From: Acidimicrobiales bacterium
GTDB taxonomy: Bacteria > Actinomycetota > Acidimicrobiia > Acidimicrobiales > SZUA-35
Direction of reading: 5' to 3'
Assembly: GCA_041394265.1 (NCBI GenBank)
Contig: JAWKIO010000005.1
Span: 2,542,001-2,606,000, forward strand
DNA: 64,000 nucleotides
The first letter of the stretch is position 1, and each line of letters opens with the position of its first letter. The notes below the pieces were generated by a model, which did not search any database, was not told the DNA's origin, and was given only the letters and a program-made list of their open reading frames with translations. A program made the position numbers and the translations under genes. Below, piece after piece: positions 51,911 through 60,570 of the stretch.

Positions 51911-53632
51911 ATGTCGAATGAACCAACGACGGATCGTGTCGCCGCCATCACCCAACTGACGGCACCGGGCAGCCCGTTCGAGATCGTCAGGGCAACCGTC
52001 GGCGGCGTGGAGCTGCCGGTGTATGCGAACGCTGCGCCCTCGATGCGGGCGGTGTACGAGCGGAGCCTCGAGTACGGGGACCGCACGTTCCTCGTCCACG
52101 CCGACACTCGCTGGTCGTACCGTGAACACGGTGAGCGGGTGCGCAGGTTGGCGGCTCACCTCACCGAGCTCGGCATCGGGCAGGGTGATCGAGTGGTCAT
52201 CGCCATGCGCAACTACCCCGAATGGGTGCTGGCATTCTGGACGATCCAGGCCATCGGGGCCGTGGCGGTGCCCCTCAACGCGTGGTGGACCGCCTCCGAG
52301 CTCGAGTATGGCTTGGATGACTCCGGAGCGGTCGCTGCGGTGGTCGACGACGAGCGGCTCGTTCGCCTGACCGATCGGCTGCCGGTGCTCCGAGCGGTCT
52401 ACGTCGCCCGGTCTCGTGAGGCGGTGCCGGCATGGGCGCATCGGTTGGAAGATGTCATCGAGGCAGCGGGTGAGCCGCCGGCGCTGCCGGCGGTCGAGAT
52501 CGCTCCCGATGACCCGTCCACCATCATGTACACCTCGGGGACGACCGGTCGCCCGAAGGGAGCGGTCCAGACCCACCGCAATCACTGCACGAATCTGATG
52601 AACACCACCCTGGGCGGCGCGCTGGCGGCTGCCATGGCCCCTGCGCCAACGGGCCAGACCCTGCCTGCGACGCCGGCACCCACGGTCGGGCTGCAGACCT
52701 TCCCGTTCTTCCACATCGGGGGACTCACGGGGCTCTACGTGTCGACGGCGTTCGGCGCCACCCTCGTGTGCATGTACAAGTGGGACCCAGCCGAAGCCGT
52801 CCGCCTGATCGTTGCCGAGGGCATCACGAGCGTGTCGGGCGTGCCCACGGTGATCCGTCAACTCTTCGACGAGCTGGATCGTGAGGGTGTCGTTGCCGAG
52901 TCACTCGGATCGGTGTCATCCGGCGGTGCGCCCGTGCCGCCGAGTCTGATCGACCGGATCGGTGAGCGTTCCGGTCGTGGCATCCGTCCGGCCAATGGCT
53001 ACGGCCTCACCGAGACCACGTCGGCCGTGGTGTCGAACTCGGGGGCCGACTACTACGACCACTCCGATTCCGTCGGCCGCCCGGTCCCGGTGGCCGAGGT
53101 GAGCATTCGCGACGAACTCGGCCAGGCGGTCACCGACGGCACCACCGGTGAGCTGTGGGTGAGGGGACCGAACGTCGTGGCCGGCTACTGGAACAATCCC
53201 GAGGCCACCGCCGCGGCGTTCACCGACGGTTGGTTCCACACCGGCGACGCGGCGTACGTCGACAACGGCTTCGTGTACGTGGTCGATCGGCTGAAGGACG
53301 TCGTGTTGCGCGGCGGCGAGAACGTGTACTGCGCCGAGGTGGAAGCGGCCCTTCATGCCATTCCGGGAATCGTCGACGTCGCCGTGATCGGTGTGCCACA
53401 CGATGTGCTCGGCGAGGAGGTCGCCGCCATCGTCGAACTCGCCCCCGATGCCGAGCTGACCGGCGCCGAGATCCAACGCCGGTTGGCCGAGCATCTGGCC
53501 TCGTTCAAGGTGCCATCGATCGTTCGCCGAACGTCCGAGCCGCTCCCGAGAACGGCCACGGGCAAGGTGCTCAAGCGTGACCTGCGCTCCGCCGTCGAGC
53601 GCGGTGATCCGATCTTCGTCACGCTCGACTGA
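51911..53632 (+). CDS. Class I adenylate-forming acyl-CoA synthetase
   Basis: The 573-residue protein has the AMP-binding loop MYTSGTTGRPKGAVQTHRNH near residue 206, then GYGLTETTSAVVSNSG, ELWVRGPNVVAGYWNNPEAT, WFHTGDAAYVDNGFVYVVDRLKDVVLRGGENVY, and the C-terminal catalytic Lys in PRTATGKVLKRDL. Substrate is a fatty or aromatic acid, to be activated as acyl-AMP then acyl-CoA; the sequence does not decide. The ATG at 51911 is 24 bp after the lipoprotein stop, and the UMF1-type transporter follows after 60 bp. Confidence 0.93.
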   Translation: MSNEPTTDRVAAITQLTAPGSPFEIVRATVGGVELPVYANAAPSMRAVYERSLEYGDRTFLVHADTRWSYREHGERVRRLAAHLTELGIGQGDRVVIAMRNYPEWVLAFWTIQAIGAVAVPLNAWWTASELEYGLDDSGAVAAVVDDERLVRLTDRLPVLRAVYVARSREAVPAWAHRLEDVIEAAGEPPALPAVEIAPDDPSTIMYTSGTTGRPKGAVQTHRNHCTNLMNTTLGGALAAAMAPAPTGQTLPATPAPTVGLQTFPFFHIGGLTGLYVSTAFGATLVCMYKWDPAEAVRLIVAEGITSVSGVPTVIRQLFDELDREGVVAESLGSVSSGGAPVPPSLIDRIGERSGRGIRPANGYGLTETTSAVVSNSGADYYDHSDSVGRPVPVAEVSIRDELGQAVTDGTTGELWVRGPNVVAGYWNNPEATAAAFTDGWFHTGDAAYVDNGFVYVVDRLKDVVLRGGENVYCAEVEAALHAIPGIVDVAVIGVPHDVLGEEVAAIVELAPDAELTGAEIQRRLAEHLASFKVPSIVRRTSEPLPRTATGKVLKRDLRSAVERGDPIFVTLD

Positions 53633-53692
53633 GGGGGCGTCTCGCCCGCCGAGTCCGACCCTGACCGGCTGCCCGACCTCTAGGCTCTCCGG

Positions 53693-55519
53693 GTGGCCAC
53701 CAAGGACGACCAGTACCGCGAGCGAGTACGGGCGTGGGTGTTCTACGACTGGGCGAACTCGGCGTTCGCCACGACGATCCTCGCAGCCGTCCTGCCGGTG
53801 TACTACTCGACGGTCGCTGGATCGACGTTGTCCTCGCCGGCCGAGGCCACCCGCTACTACACCCTCACGCTCAGCCTGTCGGTGCTCGTGGTGGCGCTGC
53901 TCAGTCCGGTGCTCGGCGCCGCGGCCGACGAGGCCGGCTGGCGAAAGCGCTTCCTGCTGATCTTCGCGACGATCGGCATCGTTGCCACGCTCGCCATGTT
54001 CGGGATCGGTGAAGGCGACTGGCTCCTGGCCTCGATCCTGTTCGCCGTCGCCCGGATCGGGTTCGGCACATCGAATGTCTTCTACGACGCGCTACTGCCG
54101 CACGTCGCCCGGCCCGACGACATCGATCGCGTGTCGGCACGGGGGTACGCCTTCGGTTACCTCGGCGGCGGACTGCTCCTGGCCGCCAACGTGGTCGCCA
54201 TCTTCGCACTGCCCGACGACAACCTCGGTGTCCGGCTGAGCCTGGCGTCGGTCGGTGTGTGGTGGGCGCTGTTCTCGACCCCGCTGATCCGTTCGGTGGC
54301 CGAGCCCCCAGGACTGGGATCGCGTCGGGCGATCGACGCGGTGAAGTCCGGCGTCACCGACGTGATGATCACGCTCCGAGGCTTGGGCGAGTTGCCCGAC
54401 CTGAAGCGCTTCCTGATCGCGTTCTTGATCTACAACGACGGCATCAACGCGGTCATCACGGTGGCGGCGATCTACGGCGCCGAGCTCGGGTTCGGCGCCA
54501 TCGAACTCACCCTCGCCATCCTGCTCGTGCAGTTCGTCGGCATCCCCTACAGCCTGCTCTTCGGGTCCCTGCTGTCGGCGGATCGAATCCGCCGGCGCTT
54601 CCTCACGATGTTCGTGATCGCCAACATCGTGCTGCTCCCGGCCTTCGGCATCGGGGCTCGATGGTTCGCGTCGGCCGATGTGAGCGGTGCGTCGCTCGAC
54701 GGGTTCGTCGAAGAAGGTGTGGTCGAGCTCGATCGATCGACCAGCCCGGTCACCTTCCGATGGAATGGCCAATCGGTCGAGATCACCCACGATGCCGGAC
54801 CCGACCACGGCGACATCGCCGTGCTGGTCGACGGCAACCCGCTTGTCGATGACGACGGTGAGCTGTTCGTGATCGATACCGACAATCCGACGGACCGCAC
54901 CGGCGAGACCGAGGTGATCGAGCTGGATGAAGCCGGGAGCCATCAGCTCACGCTCCAACTCATCAGCGGGTCCGGCGAGCGCTTCCGCATCGAGTCCATC
55001 GAGGTGCTGCCGCCTCCGAGGTCGTCGAGCATCCCGACCATCCTCGTGCTGATCCTGGTGTCCCAGGTGCTGGCCGTCGTCGTTGCGGCGGTCGCCAGTC
55101 GTCGGTTCACGAGTCTCGCCGACGGCCTCACCACCAAGGGAGCGATCACGATCGCACTGGCGGCGTACTGTGTGATCGCCGTGTGGGGTTTCGCTCTCGA
55201 CTCCGTGGTCGAGTTCTGGTTCCTCGCCTGGTTGGTCGCCGTGTGCCAGGGGGGAAGCCAGGCCTTGTCGCGGTCACTGTTCACCCGGCTCATCCCTGAG
55301 CGTCGCAGCGGCGAGTTCTTCGGGTTCTTCTCGGTGGTGTCGAAGTTCGCGTCGATCATCTCGCCGTTGGTGTTCGTGGCGAGCGTGACGATCTTCGACT
55401 CCAGTCGACCGGCCGTTCTGGCACTGGTCGTGTTCTTCGCCGCGGGGATCTACCTGTTGCGAGCCGTCGACGTCGAACGAGGACGCGACCTCGCCCGTCG
55501 ACTCTCAGAGGTCGGCTGA
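53693..55519 (+). CDS. UMF1/Atg22-like MFS transporter with large extracellular insert
   Basis: The 608-residue protein opens with the UMF1 signature WVFYDWANSAFATTILAAVLPVYY, then YDALLPHVARPDDIDRVSARGYAFGYLGGG. About 12 helices are seen. An insert of about 110 residues (about 328-440), VTFRWNGQSVEITHDAGPDHGD and ETEVIELDEAGSHQLTLQLISGSGERFRIESIEVL, interrupts the helices and is beta-rich, so outside. GTG 53693 is the start. Substrate not known. The 3' end overlaps the alpha/beta hydrolase gene by 15 bp in convergence. Confidence 0.87.
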   Translation: MATKDDQYRERVRAWVFYDWANSAFATTILAAVLPVYYSTVAGSTLSSPAEATRYYTLTLSLSVLVVALLSPVLGAAADEAGWRKRFLLIFATIGIVATLAMFGIGEGDWLLASILFAVARIGFGTSNVFYDALLPHVARPDDIDRVSARGYAFGYLGGGLLLAANVVAIFALPDDNLGVRLSLASVGVWWALFSTPLIRSVAEPPGLGSRRAIDAVKSGVTDVMITLRGLGELPDLKRFLIAFLIYNDGINAVITVAAIYGAELGFGAIELTLAILLVQFVGIPYSLLFGSLLSADRIRRRFLTMFVIANIVLLPAFGIGARWFASADVSGASLDGFVEEGVVELDRSTSPVTFRWNGQSVEITHDAGPDHGDIAVLVDGNPLVDDDGELFVIDTDNPTDRTGETEVIELDEAGSHQLTLQLISGSGERFRIESIEVLPPPRSSSIPTILVLILVSQVLAVVVAAVASRRFTSLADGLTTKGAITIALAAYCVIAVWGFALDSVVEFWFLAWLVAVCQGGSQALSRSLFTRLIPERRSGEFFGFFSVVSKFASIISPLVFVASVTIFDSSRPAVLALVVFFAAGIYLLRAVDVERGRDLARRLSEVG

Positions 55520-56401
55520 CCGTTCACTGAAGAAGGCCGGATCGTCGGCGGCCCGGAGCAGCAGCTCGGCGACCTCGTCCGGTTTCTGGGCGTGCACGTC
55601 GTGATGCGCCGGTCGGAACCACACACTCCGAGCGACGGGAGCGAGCGCCACGGCGCGGTCGATCGCCTCGTGCTTGTCGGACGGACCGGTCCCGTCGTCG
55701 GCGCCGATCAGCAGGAGCGGTGCCGACACATGGGCGAACCGCTCGAAGGGATCGTGCTCCCACAATCCTCGCAGCACCGAGAGGTGACGCTCGAAGGTCA
55801 GCCACGGCGACACGGTGGCGGTCTCACCCGGCGTCACCTCGAAGTTGGCGAGCGTTCCCTGGCGGCCTTCCTCGGGCCAATCATCGGCCGACGTGGCCAG
55901 CCACTGCTCGATTCGCTCGAGCGGCGTGCCGGCCAGCCGGGGTGGGGCAAGAGCGAGTTCGGCCGCCGACCAGTCGGGGAATCGGGTGGAGAGGTCGATG
56001 GCGCCGCCGTCGACCCCGACCACCAGTGCGACGCGGTCAGGATGACGAACCGCCGCTTCGATCACGACGTTGCCACCCCACGATTGCCCGACCAGATTCG
56101 CCTTGTCCCAGCCGAGCGCGTCGAGGAGATGGAGCAGATCGTCGGCAACGGTGCCCATGTCGAACGGGCCGTCGATTTTGCTCGACAGCCCGTGTGCTCG
56201 CTGGTCGACCGCTACGGCGAGTCGGCCGGCCGCGGCGAGTCGACGCCCGACCCCGTCCCACAGCCGAGCGTTCGAGGCGAGTCCATGGACGAGCAGCCAC
56301 GGCGAACCGACCGGGGGACCCTCGGGCTCCCACCAGACGGTGCGGAGCTCGACCCCCGACGCCACCGGCACCTGACGCGAGCGACCGGGGTGGTAGCTCA
56401 T
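55505..56401 (-). CDS. Alpha/beta hydrolase
   Basis: ATG 56401 overlaps the stop of the upstream gene (ATGA). The 298-residue protein has LLVHGLASNARLWDGV, the nucleophile elbow VGQSWGGNVVIEAAVRHPD (Ser), ALVVGVDGGAIDLS and a catalytic His in FRPAHHDVHAQKPD. The fold is that of esterase/peroxidase-type hydrolases with a short lid. Substrate unknown. The coupling to the oxidoreductase upstream hints at a shared catabolic step. Confidence 0.88.
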   Translation of the reverse strand: MSYHPGRSRQVPVASGVELRTVWWEPEGPPVGSPWLLVHGLASNARLWDGVGRRLAAAGRLAVAVDQRAHGLSSKIDGPFDMGTVADDLLHLLDALGWDKANLVGQSWGGNVVIEAAVRHPDRVALVVGVDGGAIDLSTRFPDWSAAELALAPPRLAGTPLERIEQWLATSADDWPEEGRQGTLANFEVTPGETATVSPWLTFERHLSVLRGLWEHDPFERFAHVSAPLLLIGADDGTGPSDKHEAIDRAVALAPVARSVWFRPAHHDVHAQKPDEVAELLLRAADDPAFFSERSADL

Positions 56402-57924
56402 GGCACCTCGAGGTCGGGGAGTTCGATCAGCGTGCCGCCGCTCTCCCCGGAGGCGTGCGCGGCTTCGAGCACGGCGACGACGGCCCGGCTCTGGCGAGGA
56501 TCGACCGCCAGCGGTTCGCCCGCCAGCAGGTGATCGGCCAGGTTCCGGTGGAACCCCCAACCCGGGTGCGGTGCCGGGGGCAGCGTCGTTTCGGTGATGC
56601 CGTAGCCGCTCTCGTAGCGGGCCAGTCGCAGATCGACCGGTGCCTCTGCGTGGTGGTGCCAGCCGTCGAGGTGGCCCCGACCGGCTTCGATCCGCTCGTT
56701 GCGCAGCGGCCGATAGTGGCCCTCGATCGTGCCCTCGGTGCCCTGGACGTAGAACTTCGGGCGCCGGATGGCGGCGATGTCGCTCTGCCGGAACGTGGCC
56801 TCGCGGCCGTCGTCCCACTGCATCCACACCGACAGCTGGTCGACGTTGCTGGTGTCGTGCCACACGCGGGTGTGGTGGTTGCTCATCACCCGGCGAGGCG
56901 CTGCGCCGTACCACTGCAGGATCCAGTCGATGTGGTGCGAGCCCCAGTCGTAGACGGCGCCACCGGAGACGGTGGCTTCGGAGTGCCAGGCCCGGCACGG
57001 GTGCTCGAAGCCACCGACGAAGGTCTCGATGTTGAAGACCTCGCCGATCTGGCCCTGATCGATCGCTCGAGTCAGCGCCAGGTAGTCGCGGTCCCAGCGC
57101 CGGCTCTGGTGGACGGTCAATGTCTTGCCGGCGGCGTCGGCCATCGACAGCAGTTCGTCGGCTTGCGCCAGGGTCAGGCACATCGGTTTCTCGAGGACGA
57201 CGTGCTTGCCCGCTCGGAGCAGATCGAGCGCGAGGGGAGCGTGGAAGACCGGCGGGGTGGCGATGATCGCCACGTCGACCCCATCGTCGGCGGCCATCGA
57301 CTTGGCGTCGTCGTAGCCGCGCAGGTCCGGGAAGTCGGCACGTGCCGCGTCGAGTCGCTCGGGCGAAGTGTCGACCGCTGCGACGAGTTCGAGTCCCTCG
57401 GTCTCGGTGCAGGCCAGCCCGTGGGTGTAGCCCATGCCGCCGAAGGGGCCATAGCCGACGACGGCGACGCCCAGCGTGGCGATCGTCGGCTCGTCTCTTC
57501 CGGCCAGGAGCCGGTCGATGAAGTGCCCGATCACTGGATGTGCGCGGGCAGCGGTCGCATCCAGTCCGCTTCCGACGACCACGCCGTCGCCGAGTCGCCG
57601 CACGGTCAGGACCGGTCGATGCTCGAAGCGGACGCTGCATGTGGCGACGATCTGCACCTCGCCGTCGATCGGACGCAGGTGGCGGAGCCCGGAGTGCAGC
57701 GGCACCTCACGTTCGAGACGCGCCGCCTCCGGCCGATCGGCCAGCGTGATGAACCACTCGGTCAGCGGCTCGACCTCGACGGCCTCGGCTCCCGCAAGGA
57801 GTGCCGCGGCACGGTCGCCTGGCCGCAGTTCGACGAACACACGCTCGCCGCCCCGTATCCGGCCGGTGAGCTCGTCGAGGTCGTCGTCGGACAGTCCGTC
57901 GAGTGATCGAGTGAGCATCGTCAT
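56398..57924 (-). CDS. ThuA-like domain fused to Gfo/Idh/MocA-family oxidoreductase
   Basis: ATG 57924 (MTMLTRSLDGLSDD) gives 508 residues. The first about 150 residues resemble the back half of ThuA/trehalose-utilisation domains: LTGRIRGGERVFVELRPG, VPLHSGLRHLRP, EHRPVLTVRRLGDGVVVGSG and HPVIGHFIDRLLAG. From about 165 comes a GFO/IDH/MocA Rossmann domain (VAVVGYGPFGGMGYTHGL, DVAIIATPPVFHAPLALDLLRAGKHVVLEKPMCLTLAQADELL with the catalytic Lys), then the beta-sheet C-domain (YDWGSHHIDWILQW). Such enzymes oxidise or reduce sugars and related polyols with NAD(P). The fusion suggests a pathway with ThuA. The stop overlaps the hydrolase. Confidence 0.85.
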   Translation of the reverse strand: MTMLTRSLDGLSDDDLDELTGRIRGGERVFVELRPGDRAAALLAGAEAVEVEPLTEWFITLADRPEAARLEREVPLHSGLRHLRPIDGEVQIVATCSVRFEHRPVLTVRRLGDGVVVGSGLDATAARAHPVIGHFIDRLLAGRDEPTIATLGVAVVGYGPFGGMGYTHGLACTETEGLELVAAVDTSPERLDAARADFPDLRGYDDAKSMAADDGVDVAIIATPPVFHAPLALDLLRAGKHVVLEKPMCLTLAQADELLSMADAAGKTLTVHQSRRWDRDYLALTRAIDQGQIGEVFNIETFVGGFEHPCRAWHSEATVSGGAVYDWGSHHIDWILQWYGAAPRRVMSNHHTRVWHDTSNVDQLSVWMQWDDGREATFRQSDIAAIRRPKFYVQGTEGTIEGHYRPLRNERIEAGRGHLDGWHHHAEAPVDLRLARYESGYGITETTLPPAPHPGWGFHRNLADHLLAGEPLAVDPRQSRAVVAVLEAAHASGESGGTLIELPDLEVP

Positions 57925-57953
57925 CGAACGGACCGTAGTTGGCTGGCCTCCGT

Positions 57954-57994
57954 GGTGTTGGATCGGCCAGTCGGCCGGCGGTGTTGGATCGGCC
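57954..57994. repeat. 15-bp direct repeat at 26-bp spacing
   Basis: GGTGTTGGATCGGCC occurs at 57954-57968 and 57980-57994, identical in all 15 positions, in the 77-bp gap between the DUF1295 stop and the ThuA/Gfo fusion start. It lies 30-70 nt upstream of the fusion start, so it may be an operator. A chance duplication by slippage cannot be excluded. Confidence 0.4.
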
Positions 57995-58001
57995 GGGGTG
58001 C

Positions 58002-58793
58002 TCAGCCTGCGGTTGTCGACTGCTTCGGCGGGCGGGGGAAGAAACCCGAGGTGCGCTCCACGTAGTCGGCGTAGCCCGGCCGCCGTTTGCCGATGCTGCG
58101 CTCGAGCAGCGCCTTGCCCGAGATGTTCAGGAGGAAGTAGGTCATCACGACCGGACCCACCACCGACACCACGCCAGACCATCCGGTCTCGAGCGCGATG
58201 AGCCACAAGCCGAACCACATGGTGGCGTCGCCGAAATAGTTGGGGTGGCGGGTCCAGCCCCACAGTCCTCGATCCATCACCTGACCGTTGTTGGCCGGAT
58301 CGGACTGGAAGCGGCGCATCTGGGCGTCGCCGATCGCCTCGAATCCGAACCCGACGAGCCACACCAGGGCGCCGATCCACGCCAATGGGCCGAGCGAGGT
58401 CGGGGAGTCTGCGGCCTGGCCGAGCGTCACCGGAAGCGACACGACGAACATGACCACGCCCTGCAGCGCGAAGACGGTGAGCAACGACACGATCGGGAAG
58501 CGGGGCCCGTGGTGTCGACGCATCGCCTGATAGCGGGGATCCTCGCCGTGGCCGAGATTGCGCATGGCCAGATAGCCCGCCAGTCGCAGTCCCCAGATGC
58601 TCACCAGCGCGACCATCAGGTTCTGGCGAGCGGCGACACCGTCGACGGTCAGACGAACGGTCCAGGCCACGACGACGAACCCGAAGCCCCAGGCGATGTC
58701 GACGATCGATGCATCGGAGATGACGAGGCTGATGATCCAGACGACGATCATGAGGGCCGCGATGGCCAACGCCGCCGGCAGCAGCGCCTCCAT
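58002..58793 (-). CDS. DUF1295 (steroid 5-alpha-reductase-like) membrane protein
   Basis: The 263-residue protein has about six helices (LLPAALAIAALMIVVWIISLVI, VDIAWGFGFVVVAWTVRL, FPIVSLLTVFALQGVVMFVVSLPV, ALVWLVGFGFEAIGDAQMRRFQ, WGWTRHPNYFGDATMWFGLWLIAL, VVSVVGPVVMTYFLLNISG). The WTRHPNYFGD block is the DUF1295/5-alpha-reductase signature for NADPH-dependent reduction of enone lipids or isoprenoid methylation-like chemistry. The ATG at 58793 overlaps the AlaX stop by one base. Confidence 0.85.
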   Translation of the reverse strand: MEALLPAALAIAALMIVVWIISLVISDASIVDIAWGFGFVVVAWTVRLTVDGVAARQNLMVALVSIWGLRLAGYLAMRNLGHGEDPRYQAMRRHHGPRFPIVSLLTVFALQGVVMFVVSLPVTLGQAADSPTSLGPLAWIGALVWLVGFGFEAIGDAQMRRFQSDPANNGQVMDRGLWGWTRHPNYFGDATMWFGLWLIALETGWSGVVSVVGPVVMTYFLLNISGKALLERSIGKRRPGYADYVERTSGFFPRPPKQSTTAG

Positions 58794-59518
58794 CAGACGT
58801 CGCCGATCTCGACCCGGAGGCGCTTGTTGCCCTTGCCCTTCGACTCGGTCTTCACCACGCGCAGGCGACCGACCTCGCCGGTCGAACGAACGTGGGTACC
58901 GCCGTCGGCCTGCTTGTCGAGCCCCACGATGTCGACGACCCGGATCTCGCTCACGGACTCGGGGATGAGGTTGACCTTGGTGCGGATGAGATCCGCGTCG
59001 ACGACCGCCGTCTCACGGGGCAGGAATGAGACCTCGATGGGTCGATCGGCGTCGAGTTCGGCGTTCACGAGTGCTTCGACCCGTTCGGCGAAGCTGTCGG
59101 GGAGCGGATCGAACTCGAAGTCCATGCGCGCCTTGAGCGGCTCCATGTTGCCGCCCGTGACCGGGACCGACCACTCGTTCCAGATCACACCGCAGAGCAC
59201 ATGGAGTGCGGTGTGGGTACGCATCAGTTGGTGCCGTCGCTCCCAGTCGATCGTGCCGGTGACGGCCGTGCCCACCGGCGGCGGTTCGGCATCGAGCGTG
59301 TGCCAGATGAGCTGACCCGACTTCTTGACGTTGACCACCGCCGCCTCGACCTCGCCGAAGGCCAGAACTCCCATGTCGTGGGGTTGGCCCCCGCCGGTCG
59401 GGTAGAACGCGGTGGCGTCGAGTGCGACCGCCGAAGCCTCGTGATCGACCTCGACCACCGTCGCCGAGAAGGTCTGGAGCTCGGCGTCTCGCAGATAGAG
59501 GGCGTCGGTGGTGGTCAT
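58793..59518 (-). CDS. Alanyl-tRNA editing protein AlaX-like
   Basis: The 241-residue protein has ATAFYPTGGGQPHDMG, MRTHTALHVLCGVIW (HxxxH metal pair) and ADGGTHVRSTGEVG near the C-terminus. AlaX proteins remove Ser or Gly from mischarged tRNA-Ala using a Zn site made of HxxxH, a Cys and a His. Here the usual Cys of CGGTH is Asp, an alternative ligand that I regard as functional but distinctive. The start is shared by one base with the stop of the upstream kinase-like gene. Confidence 0.88.
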   Translation of the reverse strand: MTTTDALYLRDAELQTFSATVVEVDHEASAVALDATAFYPTGGGQPHDMGVLAFGEVEAAVVNVKKSGQLIWHTLDAEPPPVGTAVTGTIDWERRHQLMRTHTALHVLCGVIWNEWSVPVTGGNMEPLKARMDFEFDPLPDSFAERVEALVNAELDADRPIEVSFLPRETAVVDADLIRTKVNLIPESVSEIRVVDIVGLDKQADGGTHVRSTGEVGRLRVVKTESKGKGNKRLRVEIGDV

Positions 59519-60570
59519 CAGTCCAGCGTGGCGAGGAGGTCGAGCGCCTGCTGGCAGAGGCCCTCGACCTGCTGCTTGTAGAGGTCGGTGTCGACGGTGT
59601 CGTCGGCCATCACGCCCTGGAGATATCGAGCCAGCACACCCTCGACGATGGCGGCGAGCCGCCAGTTCTGGAACGCCCGGTAGTAGTTGATGCTGGTGAC
59701 CTCGAACCCGGTGATCTCGGAGTAGTGGGCAACGAGTTCCTCACGGGTGCGGAAGCCGCCGACCGAGGTGGGGTTGGCGGTGGCGCCGCGGGCCGACTCC
59801 TCCCCGGGCTGCACCCAGTTGTTGAGCAGGTAGCCGACGTCGGCCAAGACGTCGCCGAGCGTGCACAGCTCCCAATCGAGGACCGCAGCAACGGTGCAGC
59901 GCTCGGGGTCGACGAGCATGTTGCCCAGCCGGTAGTCGCCGTGCACGATGCCGGTGTACTTCTGCTCCGGCTTGTGCTGCAGCAGTAGTTCGTGGGCCCG
60001 CTCCATCTCGGGAAGCTCGCGGGTCTTGGACTTCTCCCACTGACCGGCCCAGCGCTTGAGCTGGCGATCGAGGTAGGCCTCCTTGCGGCCGAGTTCGCCC
60101 AACCCGATGTCGTCGGGATTGGTCATGTGCAGCTGCGCCAACACCTCGACCACGTTGCGACTGGTGGCGGTGCGGCTCGCCTCGTCGGGCATGGCCTCGA
60201 GGACCGCCTCGTCGTTGTGGAGCACGACACCCTCGACATAGTTCATGACGTAGAACGGGGCGTCGTTGACCGAGACGTCTTCGCACAGCCCGAGTGCCCG
60301 AGGCACCGGCAGGCTGGTCTGGCCGACACCGGCGATGATCCGGTGTTCACGGGCCATGTCGTGGGCCGAGGCGAGCACGGCCCCGAGCGGCGGCCGCCGC
60401 AGCACGTAGGCCGCGCCGTCGCTGCCCGTGACCTTGTAGGTGATGTTGGAGTGGCCGCCGGTGATGATGGTGAACTCGAACGGTCCGGTGGCGCCGTCGA
60501 TATTGGCTTCGAGCCATGCGGTGACCGGCTCGGTGTTGATCCCCCGGACGTCGTTGTTGTCACTCATCAT
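59518..60570 (-). CDS. APH-type phosphotransferase (acyl-CoA dehydrogenase-associated group)
   Basis: The 350-residue protein has ITGGHSNITYKV (nucleotide loop), YVLRRPPLG with the ATP-binding Lys position taken by Arg, IVHGDYRLGNMLVDP (HGD catalytic loop) and AVLDWELCTLGDVLADVGYLL (DxE metal loop). This subgroup occurs with fatty-acid CoA ligases and dehydrogenases in actinobacteria and phosphorylates hydroxylated acyl groups rather than aminoglycosides. The ATG at 60570 overlaps the ligase stop (ATGA), and its stop overlaps the AlaX start by one base. Confidence 0.88.
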   Translation of the reverse strand: MMSDNNDVRGINTEPVTAWLEANIDGATGPFEFTIITGGHSNITYKVTGSDGAAYVLRRPPLGAVLASAHDMAREHRIIAGVGQTSLPVPRALGLCEDVSVNDAPFYVMNYVEGVVLHNDEAVLEAMPDEASRTATSRNVVEVLAQLHMTNPDDIGLGELGRKEAYLDRQLKRWAGQWEKSKTRELPEMERAHELLLQHKPEQKYTGIVHGDYRLGNMLVDPERCTVAAVLDWELCTLGDVLADVGYLLNNWVQPGEESARGATANPTSVGGFRTREELVAHYSEITGFEVTSINYYRAFQNWRLAAIVEGVLARYLQGVMADDTVDTDLYKQQVEGLCQQALDLLATLD

